Origin: Actinopolyspora mzabensis
GTDB lineage: Bacteria > Actinomycetota > Actinomycetes > Mycobacteriales > Pseudonocardiaceae
Length of the DNA: 64,000 nt
NCBI RefSeq assembly: GCF_900101095.1
Contig: NZ_FNFM01000003.1
Coordinates: 372,001-436,000, forward strand
Reading direction: 5' to 3'
The notes beneath the pieces were generated by a model, which worked only from the letters and a program-made list of their open reading frames with translations, did not search any database and had not been told where the DNA came from. Below, piece by piece: positions 1 through 8,261 of this stretch (positions are counted from its first letter, which is position 1; the number at the start of each line of letters is the position of its first letter). The translations under genes were made by a program, and so were the position numbers.

Positions 1-39
1 TCGGCACGGACACGGCGACGAGACGTGCGAATCCGTCAC
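1..39 (-). CDS. possible 5' end of a gene leaving the window
   Basis: On the minus strand a GTG at 39 opens a frame that stays open to the left edge, and its 13 codons are rich in G or C at the third position (it reads VTDSHVSSPCPCR). There is no clear ribosome binding site. If real it lies downstream of the MFS gene in the same direction. Too little is visible to name a family. Confidence 0.2.
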   Translation of the reverse strand, partial: MTDSHVSSPCPCR

Positions 40-166
40 CGTGATGACGGTGTCTCGTGCGGCGAAAACCGGTGCGTGTCACCGGTGCTCGTGCCGGTGC
101 CGACCGAGGCACGTCGACACGTCCCCACTCCGCCAGATGTTCGTCCTCGTTCGCTCCCGTGAAACG

Positions 167-186
167 TGGATAACAAATATTATCCA
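167..186. promoter_or_regulatory. inverted repeat, TetR-operator-like
   Basis: TGGATAA and TTATCCA form 7-bp perfect arms around a 6-nt AT-rich spacer, in an AT-rich patch that stands out from the GC-rich surroundings. It lies between the end of the MFS gene and the possible gene leaving the window at left. Such short-spaced dyads are typical of TetR-family operators. The regulator is not in view, so this is inference. Confidence 0.35.
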
Positions 187-231
187 TCATTTTGTGTCTC
201 GACTTCCACGCCGACGCTGCCCGTGACGTGC

Positions 232-1698
232 TCACCGAGCGTTCCGGGTGCACGGATCCTGGCAAGCATGGTTCACCGCGGGCAACGGCAGCGGACTTAC
301 CCGGCAGGTGTTTTCGATGCCGACGGCTGCTGTCACGGCCCCCGCCACGCACAACCCCGCCGAGATGAACATGGCTGTCCCGTACCCCTGCCCCAGCGGT
401 TGCCCCGCGGCGAGGCCGGACAGCCCCGCCAGTGGTGGCAGCACTGCCACCGCCAGCAGTCCGGCCACCCGTGAGATGGCGTTGTTGACGCCGGAAGCGA
501 CACCGCCATGTTCGCGTCCCACCGAGGCCAGCACGGCCGAGGTCAGTGGTGCGACGGTGACCGACAGTCCGAGACCGAAGATCAGCACAGCCGGAAGCAC
601 GGTGGCCGGATAGGACGTTCCGGGCGTCACACGCGTCATCAGCACGAGCCCACAGGCACACACCAGCGGGCCGATGGTCATCGGCCACCGCGGACCGATC
701 CGCTGCGCCAGTGCTCCCATTCTGCTGGACAGCAGCAGCATGACCAGGGTGATCGGCAACGTGGCGAGTCCCGCTGCCGTAGCCGAGTAGTCGAGCGTCT
801 GCTGCAGCTGCAACGACAGCAGGAACAACGCCGAACTCAGAGCGCCGTAGACGGTGAACGTGGTGAGGTTGGCCCCGACGAACTGGCGCGAGCGGAACAG
901 CGACAGCGGAAGCAACGGTGCGGACTGCCTCGCCTCGATGAAGGGGAAGGCGAGCAGCCCCGCCGTCCCGACGAGCGCCGCGAGCACGGTGATCGGGTTC
1001 CAGCCGTGTGCGGGGGCTTCGATCAGCGCGTACACGGCACCGGCCAGCCCGAGCGTGACCGCCGCCGCGCCGGCGAGGTCGGGCGGCCCCGAGATGTCGG
1101 GATCGCGGGTCTCGGGGACATGGCGCCGGGTGACCAGCAGGGCGATCGCGGCGATGGGAAGGTTGATGAGGAACACCCAGCGCCAGGAGGCGGTGTCGAC
1201 CAGCCAGCCACCCACGAAAGGTCCGATCGCGGCGGCGATGCCGGTCAGTCCCGCCCATGTGCCGACGGCTTTACCGCGGTCGTCCTGGCTGATGGAGGCG
1301 TTGATCAGGGCGAGGCTGCCCGGAACCAGTAGTGCACCACCGATGCCCTGCACCAGTCGTGCCGTGATCAGTTCCGCTCCCCCGCTCGCCAGCCCGCAGC
1401 CCAGTGAGGCCAGGGTGAACAGCACCAGTCCGACGCTGAAGACGCGCCTGCGGCCGTATCGGTCCCCGAGTGCTCCTCCCAGCAGCAACAGGGAGCTCAG
1501 TGTCAGCAGGTAGGCGTCGAGCACCCACTGCAGCAGGGCGAAAGTGCCGCCGATGTCGCGGCTGATGGCGGGCAGCGCGACGTTGACCACCGAGCCGTCC
1601 AGGAAGGCCACTCCGGAACCGAGCATGGTGGCGAGGATGATCCATCGTCCTGGTGCGGAGCGCAGTGGCACGGGCTCGTCGGCGCGGTGAGCGCTCAT
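232..1698 (-). CDS. MFS transporter, DHA2 (EmrB/QacA-type) drug exporter
   Basis: A 488-residue integral membrane protein expected to export a drug or toxic compound by proton antiport. The first helix carries the DHA2-type LDGSVVNVALP motif. The loop after helix 2 has motif A (GALGDRYGRRRVF, about residues 74-86), and helix 5 has the antiporter-type PGSLALI stretch. Length and helix count fit the 14-helix DHA2 class. The ATG at 1698 was chosen because the frame further upstream is antisense to the neighbouring SDR gene. The same-strand SDR lies 59 bp upstream, so the two may be co-transcribed. The substrate cannot be told. Confidence 0.9.
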   Translation of the reverse strand: MSAHRADEPVPLRSAPGRWIILATMLGSGVAFLDGSVVNVALPAISRDIGGTFALLQWVLDAYLLTLSSLLLLGGALGDRYGRRRVFSVGLVLFTLASLGCGLASGGAELITARLVQGIGGALLVPGSLALINASISQDDRGKAVGTWAGLTGIAAAIGPFVGGWLVDTASWRWVFLINLPIAAIALLVTRRHVPETRDPDISGPPDLAGAAAVTLGLAGAVYALIEAPAHGWNPITVLAALVGTAGLLAFPFIEARQSAPLLPLSLFRSRQFVGANLTTFTVYGALSSALFLLSLQLQQTLDYSATAAGLATLPITLVMLLLSSRMGALAQRIGPRWPMTIGPLVCACGLVLMTRVTPGTSYPATVLPAVLIFGLGLSVTVAPLTSAVLASVGREHGGVASGVNNAISRVAGLLAVAVLPPLAGLSGLAAGQPLGQGYGTAMFISAGLCVAGAVTAAVGIENTCRVSPLPLPAVNHACQDPCTRNAR

Positions 1699-1757
1699 CG
1701 GGTGAGGATAACCGTTGTGGGCGGTTTCGGCCGGGGTGTTGTCACGCCATGTGGTCC

Positions 1758-2495
1758 CTATCGTTTTGCCAGTCCTCCGTCGACGATGTACTGGCTGGCG
1801 GTGATGTAGGTGGCGTCGTCGGAGAGCAGGAAGAGGGCGACCGCGGCGGCTTCCTCGGCGGTGCCGATGCGGTTGAGGGGGACGCGGCTGACGACGTCGC
1901 GTTCGAATTCTTTTCGGGTTTCGTTGCTCATGAAGTCGCGGAAGGCGGTGTCGATCGCGCCTGGGACGAGAACGTTGACGCGGATTCCCCGTTCGGCCAG
2001 TGCGGTGGCCCAGCCGCGTGCCATGGCCACGAGGGCGCCTTTGGTGGCGGCGTAGACGCTGGCGGCACCGGCTCCTTCGTAGGTGGCTGTGGAGGAGGTG
2101 ATCACGACGGATGCGCCGTCGTTGAGGTTTTCGGCCAGTCGGGCCAGCTGCAGGGCCGGGCCGCGCACGTTGGTGCGCATCATTCGGTCGAAGAAGTCGG
2201 CGTCGATTTCGTCGATGTCGCGGACGTCGGCGTAGCCCGCGTTGAGCCACAATCCGTCGAGTCCGCCGAGTTCGGCGGCGTGTGAGGCGAGTGCGTCCGT
2301 CGAGTTGGGGTCGGTGGTGTCGTTGTGCAGAACTCGTGCCAGGGGCAGTGCTTGGCGGGTGGCTGTGAGTCGTTGCTGATTCGTTCCGGTTATGACCAGT
2401 TGACCGTCCTCGTCGGTGATGCGGTGGGCGCCGGCCAGTCCGATGCCGCTGGTTCCTCCGGTGATCAGTACTCGTTTGCCCGTGAACCTGGCCAT
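1758..2495 (-). CDS. SDR family NAD(P)-dependent oxidoreductase
   Basis: A 245-residue classical short-chain dehydrogenase/reductase. It has the TGGTSGIG dinucleotide motif near residue 13, LNAG in place of the usual NNAG, an active-site STAT...YAATK pattern (Ser, Tyr, Lys) in the middle, and a C-terminal YIVDGGLAKR tail. Length is normal for the family. AGGAG lies six bases before the ATG. The gene is divergent from a MerR regulator, and its promoter at 2541-2571 has the 19-bp spacer typical of MerR targets. This suggests that the regulator controls it. The substrate is unknown. Confidence 0.9.
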   Translation of the reverse strand: MARFTGKRVLITGGTSGIGLAGAHRITDEDGQLVITGTNQQRLTATRQALPLARVLHNDTTDPNSTDALASHAAELGGLDGLWLNAGYADVRDIDEIDADFFDRMMRTNVRGPALQLARLAENLNDGASVVITSSTATYEGAGAASVYAATKGALVAMARGWATALAERGIRVNVLVPGAIDTAFRDFMSNETRKEFERDVVSRVPLNRIGTAEEAAAVALFLLSDDATYITASQYIVDGGLAKR

Positions 2496-2540
2496 TGTTT
2501 CTCCTGGGGTCGTTTTCCGAGCGGTGCTCGTTCGGAGCTG

Positions 2541-2571
2541 ACGGTAGGAGCTGTAGTGCGCTCTAGATCAA
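2541..2571 (-). promoter_or_regulatory. MerR-type promoter with 19-bp spacer
   Basis: Reading the minus strand, TTGATC (2566-2571) and TACCGT (2541-2546) serve as -35 and -10 elements separated by exactly 19 bases. The spacer holds an imperfect dyad (CTAGAG...CTACAG). A 19-bp spacer is the hallmark of promoters that a MerR-family protein activates by DNA twisting. It drives the SDR gene that starts 46 bp downstream, and the MerR gene starts on the other side. Confidence 0.65.
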
Positions 2572-2588
2572 GGCTTAACGTGTCGGTG

Positions 2589-3027
2589 ATGACTCGGGGA
2601 AATGACGCGGCCGCGGGGATGAGCATCGGTGAGGTGGCCGAGCGGACCGGTTTGAGCGTGCATACGTTGCGGTTCTACGAGCGGCAGGAGTTGTTGTTGT
2701 CGGCTGTTCGTCGTTCTTCGGGGGGGTAATCGGGTCTACGGGCGGGAGGATGTGGAGTGGTTGCGCATCTGCACTCGGCTTCGTGCGTCGGGGATGCCGT
2801 TGGTGGAGCTGCGTGCTTTCGCCGCGTTGGTGCGTGAGGGGCCCGGTAACGAGGAGCAGCGGCTGGATCTGCTGCGTCGGCACCGGGAGCACGTGCGGGG
2901 GCAGCTTGCCGAGTTGGAGGAATGTCTGGAGTTGATCACGTGGAAGGTGGGGGTTTACGAGGGACACCTCAGTGAGGGGACGGCTCGCGGCGTTTGGGAT
3001 CCGAGCGTGTCGGAGCGGGGTGCGTGA
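2589..3027 (+). pseudogene. MerR family regulator, broken by a +1 shift in a G run
   Basis: The first frame encodes a MerR DNA-binding start (MSIGEVAERTGLSVHTLRFYER; ATG at 2589 or 2619) and ends at TAA 2727-2729. The rest of the protein continues in the next frame: NRVYGREDVEWLRICTRL, then a dimerisation helix with RRHREHVRGQLAELEECLE, ending at 3027. The break sits in a run of seven G (2720-2726). Removing one G restores a continuous protein of about 145 residues, the normal length for MerR regulators of SDR genes. Gene loss, a contingency tract and a sequencing error are all possible. It is divergent from the SDR gene. Confidence 0.75.
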
Positions 3028-3100
3028 CCGCTCCTCCCCTGCTGTGTGTCTCCGCCAGAACTCGTTGTTCGTCTCGGCCGTGCTCGGTGGTGGTTTTCCC

Positions 3101-3156
3101 GTGTGGTCCCTATCGTTTCGCCGCCCACCGTCGAGGATGTACCGACTGTCGGTGTG
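3101..3156 (-). pseudogene. scar of an SDR gene 3' end
   Basis: This stretch closely resembles the 3' end of the SDR gene at about 1750-1805, including the shared block TGTGGTCCCTATCGTTT. On the minus strand it reads YILDGG followed by a one-base shift, matching the YIVDGGLAKR tail of the intact gene. No upstream part of the gene remains. It looks like the leftover of a duplicated or recombined SDR copy. Confidence 0.5.
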
Positions 3157-3198
3157 GCGGTGGGTGTTGTGATCAGTAGGCTTCGATGCGTGGACGGT

Positions 3199-3906
3199 AT
3201 GAGGGCTGTGGTGACCGGTGCCGGTAGCGGGATCGGACGCGCGTTGGCGCGGGAGTTGGCCGGGCGGGGAACGGATCTCGTGCTCGCCGATGCGGATTCC
3301 GGTGCTTTGCGCGATGTTTCGGAGTCGCTGGGGGCGCGAGCGGTTCCCACCGACGTCGCCGTGCCGGAGGAGGTGGAGGCGCTCGCTCGGGTTGCCGAGG
3401 ATGCTCGGCTGGTGTGCCTCAATGCCGGCGTCGTGGGCCGTGATCTCGGAGCGCCGTGGGAGGTGGCGCCCGAGGACTGGGACCGGGTGTTCGCGGTCAA
3501 CGTGGGGGGTGTTGTCAACGGGTTGCGTGCGTTCGTGCCTCGGTTACTGGCCGCTAACCACCCCGCCCACGTTCTGATCACTGGCTCGTTGGCCGGTGCG
3601 GTGACCTTTCCCGGCGGGGGTGCCTACGGTCCTTCGAAACACGCTGTTCGCGCCGTCGCCGAACACGCTGCCATGGCGCTGGCCGGCACTCCGATCGGAG
3701 TGAGCATGGTCTGCCCCGCTCTCGTCGCGACCGGTATGTCAGGTGAAGGTGTCGATCCTTCTGATGTGGCTGCGCGGGCGCTGGACACGATCGAGGACGG
3801 GACGTTCGCTGTGGTCCCGGCCGAGTGGCAGGACGCCGTCGTCGCCGCCGCCACACGCCTCGCCACCGGCCAACAACCCGAGCCACCCCGTCCCGATATC
3901 CCATGA
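3199..3906 (+). CDS. SDR family oxidoreductase
   Basis: A 235-residue short-chain dehydrogenase with TGAGSGIG at about residues 7-14, a LNAGVVG segment and an active site of Ser (TGSLAG) and YGPSK (Tyr and Lys). Length is slightly short for the family, and the C-terminal cap lacks the usual DGG signature. The frame is open further upstream, but homology begins at MRAVVTG, so the ATG at 3199 is preferred. It is convergent with the small gene at 4034. It is not closely similar to the first SDR. Substrate unknown. Confidence 0.85.
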   Translation: MRAVVTGAGSGIGRALARELAGRGTDLVLADADSGALRDVSESLGARAVPTDVAVPEEVEALARVAEDARLVCLNAGVVGRDLGAPWEVAPEDWDRVFAVNVGGVVNGLRAFVPRLLAANHPAHVLITGSLAGAVTFPGGGAYGPSKHAVRAVAEHAAMALAGTPIGVSMVCPALVATGMSGEGVDPSDVAARALDTIEDGTFAVVPAEWQDAVVAAATRLATGQQPEPPRPDIP

Positions 3907-4033
3907 TGACCACCCGATGGCCTTGGGGATCACCAGCGGAGGGGACCTTTTTGTTCGTCGGTCTCGCGGCTCAGCTGTCCAACGGCAGGTGGGAAACGTG
4001 ACCGGGGGGCTCAGGTTGTTCTGCGATCGGTTT

Positions 4034-4342
4034 TCAGGGGCGCCAGCGGTGGTGGTAGCCGGGGCGGTCGTTGTAGGGCAGTCCGAGTAGTGCTCGGGTG
4101 AGGCAGCCGCGTTCGTCCTCGTGGGGGAACGAGGTGTTGAGGGCGTCGCAGGGGCCGTGGCCGGTGCCGCAGTGTCGGTGCTGGTCGAGGATGCGGGCTT
4201 TGAGTTCGCATTCGCGGAATCCGCGGGTGATGCGGGCGGTGGGGCAGGTGGTGGTGCCCGCTTCGCCGTCGCGTCGGGCGTCGGTGAGGCGTTCCAGGTC
4301 GTGCAGGATCTGCGTGCGCAGGAATTCCCGGAACCGGTCCAC
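4034..4342 (-). CDS. small DUF6221-like protein
   Basis: A 102-residue soluble protein. It begins MDRFREFLRTQIL, has a central RECELKARILDQH helix and ends ALLGLPYNDRPGYHHRWRP. That layout (short N-terminal helix, E-x-K-x-RIL-x-xH helix, terminal LPYxxRPxYxxxWRP) matches what I recall of DUF6221 proteins of streptomycetes, whose role is unknown. Three cysteines and several histidines in the middle could bind metal. The family assignment is from memory of the pattern. Confidence 0.6.
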   Translation of the reverse strand: MDRFREFLRTQILHDLERLTDARRDGEAGTTTCPTARITRGFRECELKARILDQHRHCGTGHGPCDALNTSFPHEDERGCLTRALLGLPYNDRPGYHHRWRP

Positions 4343-4549
4343 GATCGCCCTCCTCGTCTGGTCCTGGCTTCGGCCGTCCCGTTCGTGGTGCGGCCACGGG
4401 CCTCATTGTCGATCATGGACCGGGGCGGGTTCGGGTGTGGTGCGCTCGCTCGGGGCACGAATGCGCTGGGTATCGGCGTGTGTGGTTGCCGTGATCAGGG
4501 GGTGGCCGCATGCTGTGGTTGTTACGACCGTTGGTTTCGAGGGGGCGTC

Positions 4550-4810
4550 ATGGCGACGTGTGAGGTTTGTGGCAATGACTACTGGATGACGTTCGAGGTG
4601 CGCACGGCGGGTGATCAGGTGCACGTGTTCGACTCGTTCGAGTGCGCGGCGCACCGGTTGGCCCCGCACTGTGAGCACTGTGGGTGCCGCGTGCTCGGGC
4701 ACGGTGTGGAGGATTCGGGGCAGTTCTTCTGCTGCGCGCATTGTGCGCGGCAGGCGGGTGCGTCGATGGCCGACCAGTTGCGGGACGCGGTGGGGGCCCA
4801 TCCGGGCTGA
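4550..4810 (+). CDS. metallothionein-like small cysteine-rich protein
   Basis: An 86-residue protein with eight or more cysteines in CxxC-type pairs: CEVCGNDY at the start, then FECAAHRLAPHCEHCGCR and FFCCAHCAR. It matches a common actinobacterial family annotated as prokaryotic metallothionein, with the typical HVFDSFECAxHRLAP core. It probably binds zinc or another soft metal in the cytoplasm. It stands alone, divergent from the DUF6221-like gene, and is followed by a strong hairpin at 4850-4887. Confidence 0.8.
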   Translation: MATCEVCGNDYWMTFEVRTAGDQVHVFDSFECAAHRLAPHCEHCGCRVLGHGVEDSGQFFCCAHCARQAGASMADQLRDAVGAHPG

Positions 4811-4849
4811 GCGGGCCTGACGGAGGTCGGCCCGGTCGGTTTCGGTGCT

Positions 4850-4887
4850 GATGTCCGGGTGAGCCCGGCGGGTCTCTCCCGGACATC
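4850..4887. terminator. bidirectional hairpin terminator
   Basis: GATGTCCGGG and CCCGGACATC form a perfect 10-bp stem, and the 18-nt loop can itself fold. It lies between the convergent ends of the metallothionein-like gene and the DinB gene. There is no U tract, as is usual in this GC-rich group. Confidence 0.7.
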
Positions 4888-4922
4888 GGTTCGGTGTGGC
4901 GGTTGCTTCGTGCCGGCTGCGG

Positions 4923-5435
4923 TTAGATGCCGGTGGTGCCGTCGAGGCGTTCCCGCAGCAGGTCGGCATGGCCGTTGTGGCGGGCGTACTCCTCGATCAT
5001 GTGTATGTAGATCCAGCGAAGGTTGACGTTCTGGCCGCCGAGGTCGCCGGTGTCGGTCAACGAGTACTCGCGGCAGCTACGACGGGCGTGTTCAACCTCG
5101 GTGTGCCACGTCGTCAGGGCCTCGTGCAGGGTGGCGTGTTCGGCCAGTTCGAATCCGCCGTCGGTTCCGTCGGCTCGTGCCTGCCCGGTGTGGGTGGGCG
5201 CCAGTTCCTCGGCGGCCAGGATCCGGCGGAACCAGGTGCGTTCCACTTCGGTCATGTGCTGGACGAGACCGGTCAGGGTGAGTTCGGAAGGTGCGACGGC
5301 GGGGGTGGCCGCCTGGGTGTCGTCCAGTCCTTCGCATTTTCGGGCGAGGGTGGCGCGTTGGAAGTCGAGCCAGCCTTCGAGGGCGCTGCGTTCGTCGGCG
5401 TCGAGGGGCGGCGCGGGGCGTTCGATGTTACTCAC
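4923..5435 (-). CDS. DinB family protein (DUF664 type)
   Basis: A 170-residue four-helix-bundle protein of the DinB/DUF664 class. These proteins are metal-binding and some act as bacillithiol- or mycothiol-dependent S-transferases. The expected metal ligands are visible: LVQHMTEVERTWF near residue 60 and the HMIEEYARHNGHADLLRE block near the C-terminus (two His). Start is GTG at 5435. It could be a mycothiol-dependent enzyme, but no partner gene shows this. Confidence 0.85.
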   Translation of the reverse strand: MSNIERPAPPLDADERSALEGWLDFQRATLARKCEGLDDTQAATPAVAPSELTLTGLVQHMTEVERTWFRRILAAEELAPTHTGQARADGTDGGFELAEHATLHEALTTWHTEVEHARRSCREYSLTDTGDLGGQNVNLRWIYIHMIEEYARHNGHADLLRERLDGTTGI

Positions 5436-5531
5436 CGGCTGATTATCGCACCTTGTGTGAGAGTTTCACTTTTCAGACTGGATCGGTGCGTTTGCTCCGG
5501 CGTTTGGTGTGACGATGTGTGAGTGAGTCGG

Positions 5532-6023
5532 CTACTGCTCGCGGGCGTGTGCCAGCGCGGTGTGGATGCTGTCGTGGCAGTTCAGGGCGGCGTGGAGGCC
5601 GGTGAGGTCGAGCAGTCGGGCCACGCAGCCCTGCCCGGGGACCACGTGCATGTCGATGCCGCGTTGGTCGGCGCGGCGTTGGGCTTTGAGGAGCAGTTCG
5701 GCCCCGGTGGTGTCGATGAACGAGACCATGCTCAGATCCACGATCAGTGTTCGCAGGGCCGCGGCGGTGAGACGTTGCCGGATGAGTTCGGTGACTCGGG
5801 GTGCCGCGGCGAGGTCGATGTCTCCGTTCATGCTCACCACCACCACCCTGGGGGCCGGGCGTTGCACCGACATGCGCAGTGCCGGGTCGAGCCGGTGTTG
5901 GCCCTGTGCGAGTTCTCCCTCGCCGGCTCGTCTGGTGGGCACGGTCGGCTGTGGCGGGCTCGCCGGGGCGGGGTCGGGCTGGTCGCCGTGGACCGATTGT
6001 GGGGTGGGTCGAGAAACGATCAC
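5532..6023 (-). CDS. STAS domain anti-sigma factor antagonist
   Basis: A 163-residue protein: a proline-rich, probably disordered N-terminus of about 55 residues, then a STAS domain. The phosphorylation-site region reads SMVSFIDTTGAELL, with Ser/Thr in the position phosphorylated by anti-sigma kinases in SpoIIAA-like proteins. The GTG at 6023 follows a strong AGGAGG four bases upstream. Such proteins release a stress or development sigma factor from its anti-sigma factor. No anti-sigma or sigma gene is next to it, so the partner is elsewhere. Confidence 0.85.
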   Translation of the reverse strand: MIVSRPTPQSVHGDQPDPAPASPPQPTVPTRRAGEGELAQGQHRLDPALRMSVQRPAPRVVVVSMNGDIDLAAAPRVTELIRQRLTAAALRTLIVDLSMVSFIDTTGAELLLKAQRRADQRGIDMHVVPGQGCVARLLDLTGLHAALNCHDSIHTALAHAREQ

Positions 6024-6139
6024 GTTTCCTCCTGCGGCGTCCGCCGAGTGGCGAGGAGGGTGGCGGGCACGGCGCGCCGCGTGGTTACACCGTGTCGCGC
6101 TTTGACTACTTTTCGCCAGATGTGGTTCCCACCGTAGTG

Positions 6140-6155
6140 GCACCATCGGTGGTGC
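6140..6155 (-). terminator. hairpin downstream of the aconitase gene
   Basis: GCACCA-TCGG-TGGTGC forms a short 6-bp stem with a 4-nt loop, 40 bp after the aconitase stop. It is a candidate terminator or stabilising hairpin and could be coincidental. Confidence 0.35.
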
Positions 6156-6194
6156 TACAACCGCTGTGCCGCTGGGTCGGCGGATACATGTGGG

Positions 6195-8159
6195 TCAGGC
6201 GTCGCGGTGTGGGGTGGCTGCGGCGAGCATGGGGATGATCCCGCCGGCCAGTACGGCCTCGACCTGTCGTGGGGACAGTCGGTGCTCGACCCGGTAGTCG
6301 GTGCCGCGGGTGGTGTTGTGCAGGGTCAGGGTGTGCTGCTCGGCCAGTTGCCGGTGCAGTCCGTCGAGGCGGAGCACGTCGCCGTGGTCGGTGTTGTCGT
6401 AGTCGGCCGGGTCGGTGAATTCCAGCGGCAGGATGCCGAAGTTGATCAGGTTCTGCCAGTGGATCCGGGCGAAGGATTTGGCCACCACCAGGCGTAGCCC
6501 CAGGTGGCGGGGTGTGATGGCGGCGTGTTCGCGGGAGGAGCCCTGGCCGTAGTTGTCGCCGCCGATCACCGCGTGCTGGTGGTGTTGGCGGGCCCGCTGG
6601 GGGTAGTCGGGGTCGAGTCGGGTGAAGGTGAACTCCGCCAGTGCCGGGATGTTGGACCGCAGTGGTAGTGCGTACGCACCGGCGGGTGAGATCTCGTCGG
6701 TGGAGACGTTGTCGCCGGTTTTGAGCAGCACGGTCGTTTCGAGGTGCTGCGGTGGCGGTGACAGGTCCGGGAGTGCGGAGATGTTGGGGCCTTTGACGGG
6801 CTGGGTGCGCAGCGCCTCGGTTTCTGCGGGTGGTGCCAGCAGCATGGCGGTGTTGACAGCGCTGTGTTCGGGTTCTTCGACGGTGTCGTCGGTGAGGCCC
6901 AGCCGCTCGGCCAGTTCCCGGGGGTCGGTGATGGTGCCGGTCAGCGCGGCGGCCGCGGCGGTTTCCGGTGAGCACAGCCACACCGAGTCCTCGGGGGTGC
7001 CGGAGCGGCCGGGGAAGTTGCGGGGAAACGTCCGTAGCGAGTTCTGCCCCACCGCTGGGGCTTGGCCCATGCCGATGCAGCCCATGCAGCCGGACTGGTG
7101 GATGCGTGCTCCCGCCCTGATCAGGTCGGCGACGGCGCCGGAGCGTGCCAGGTCCTGCAGGATCTCTCGGGATGTGGGGTTGATGTCGACGCTGACCGCG
7201 TCGTTGGTGGAGCGGCCGCGCAGCATGCGGGCGACGACGGCGAAGTCGCGCAGCCCGGGGTTGGCCGAGGACCCGACCACGGTTTGGCTGACCTCACGGC
7301 CCGCGACGGCGCTGACCGGGACGACGTTGTCGGGTGCGGAGGGTTGGGCGATCAGTGGCTGCAGGCCGGTCAGGTCGATCTCGTCGGTGAGGTCGTAGGC
7401 GGCGTCGGGGTCGGCGGCCAGCTCGGTGAAGTCGTGTTCGCGCCCTTCGGCGCGCAGGAACCGCCGCACGGCCTCGTCGGCGGGGAAGACGGTGGTGGTG
7501 GCGCCGAGTTCGGCGCCCATGTTGGCGATGACGTGGCGGTCCATGGCCGACAGGTCGGCCAGGCCCGGGCCGTGGTATTCGATGATGCGGTCCACCCCAC
7601 CTTTGACGGTGTGGCGGCGCAGCATTTCCAGGATGACGTCCTTGGCCGAGACCCAGGGGGGAAGTTGTCCGGTCAGACGCACGCCCCAGATTTCGGGCAT
7701 GCGGATGCGCAGGGGTTCGCCGGCGATGGCCAGGGCGACCTCGAGCCCGCCCACCCCGATGGCGAGCATGCCCAGCGAGCCGGCGGCGCAGGTGTGCGAG
7801 TCGGAGCCGACCATGGATTTGCCCGGCACGCCGAAACGCTGCATGTGGGTGGGGTGGGACACGCCGTTGCCGGGTTTGGAGTACCACAGTCCGTAGCGCT
7901 GCGCGGCGGTGCGGAGGAATTCGTGGTCCTCGGCGTTTTTCTCGTCGGTCTGCAGCAGGTTGTGGTCGACGTACTGCACGCTGACCTCGGTGCGGGCGCG
8001 CCGCAGCCCCAGCGATTCCAGTTCCTGCATGACCAGTGTGCCGGTGGCGTCCTGGGTCAGGGTCTGGTCGATGGACAGCGCCACCTCGTGGCCGGGGCTC
8101 ATGTGGCCGTCGACGAGGTGTGCGGCGATGAGTTTGTGCGCCAGGGTGTGTGCGGGCAC
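6195..8159 (-). CDS. aconitate hydratase, short (about 650-residue) type
   Basis: An Fe-S dehydratase of the aconitase superfamily, expected to interconvert citrate and isocitrate in the TCA cycle. GSDSHT and the cluster-ligand segment GCMGCIGMGQ are present in the large domain. The swivel domain has GGDNYGQGSSREHAA with substrate-binding Ser and Arg. At about 655 residues it belongs to the compact two-domain class, not the 900-residue AcnA class. The GTG at 8159 has AAAGGGG nine bases upstream; a GTG at 8192 is also in frame. A homologous hydro-lyase acting on a related acid cannot be excluded. Confidence 0.85.
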   Translation of the reverse strand: MPAHTLAHKLIAAHLVDGHMSPGHEVALSIDQTLTQDATGTLVMQELESLGLRRARTEVSVQYVDHNLLQTDEKNAEDHEFLRTAAQRYGLWYSKPGNGVSHPTHMQRFGVPGKSMVGSDSHTCAAGSLGMLAIGVGGLEVALAIAGEPLRIRMPEIWGVRLTGQLPPWVSAKDVILEMLRRHTVKGGVDRIIEYHGPGLADLSAMDRHVIANMGAELGATTTVFPADEAVRRFLRAEGREHDFTELAADPDAAYDLTDEIDLTGLQPLIAQPSAPDNVVPVSAVAGREVSQTVVGSSANPGLRDFAVVARMLRGRSTNDAVSVDINPTSREILQDLARSGAVADLIRAGARIHQSGCMGCIGMGQAPAVGQNSLRTFPRNFPGRSGTPEDSVWLCSPETAAAAALTGTITDPRELAERLGLTDDTVEEPEHSAVNTAMLLAPPAETEALRTQPVKGPNISALPDLSPPPQHLETTVLLKTGDNVSTDEISPAGAYALPLRSNIPALAEFTFTRLDPDYPQRARQHHQHAVIGGDNYGQGSSREHAAITPRHLGLRLVVAKSFARIHWQNLINFGILPLEFTDPADYDNTDHGDVLRLDGLHRQLAEQHTLTLHNTTRGTDYRVEHRLSPRQVEAVLAGGIIPMLAAATPHRDA

Positions 8160-8261
8160 GGCGGGTGTCCCCTTTCGTGATCGCGTGCTCACCGGGTGCC
8201 GGTGCCCTTGGTGGGGCTCGGCCCGGGTGGGCCGTGTTCGGGTTACCCGACGCGGGTGAGG

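Noticed and set aside
1699-2250. N-terminal extension of the MFS transporter to about 670 residues
   Set aside because: The added part is antisense to the SDR gene, low in complexity and very arginine-rich. The family start is at 1698.
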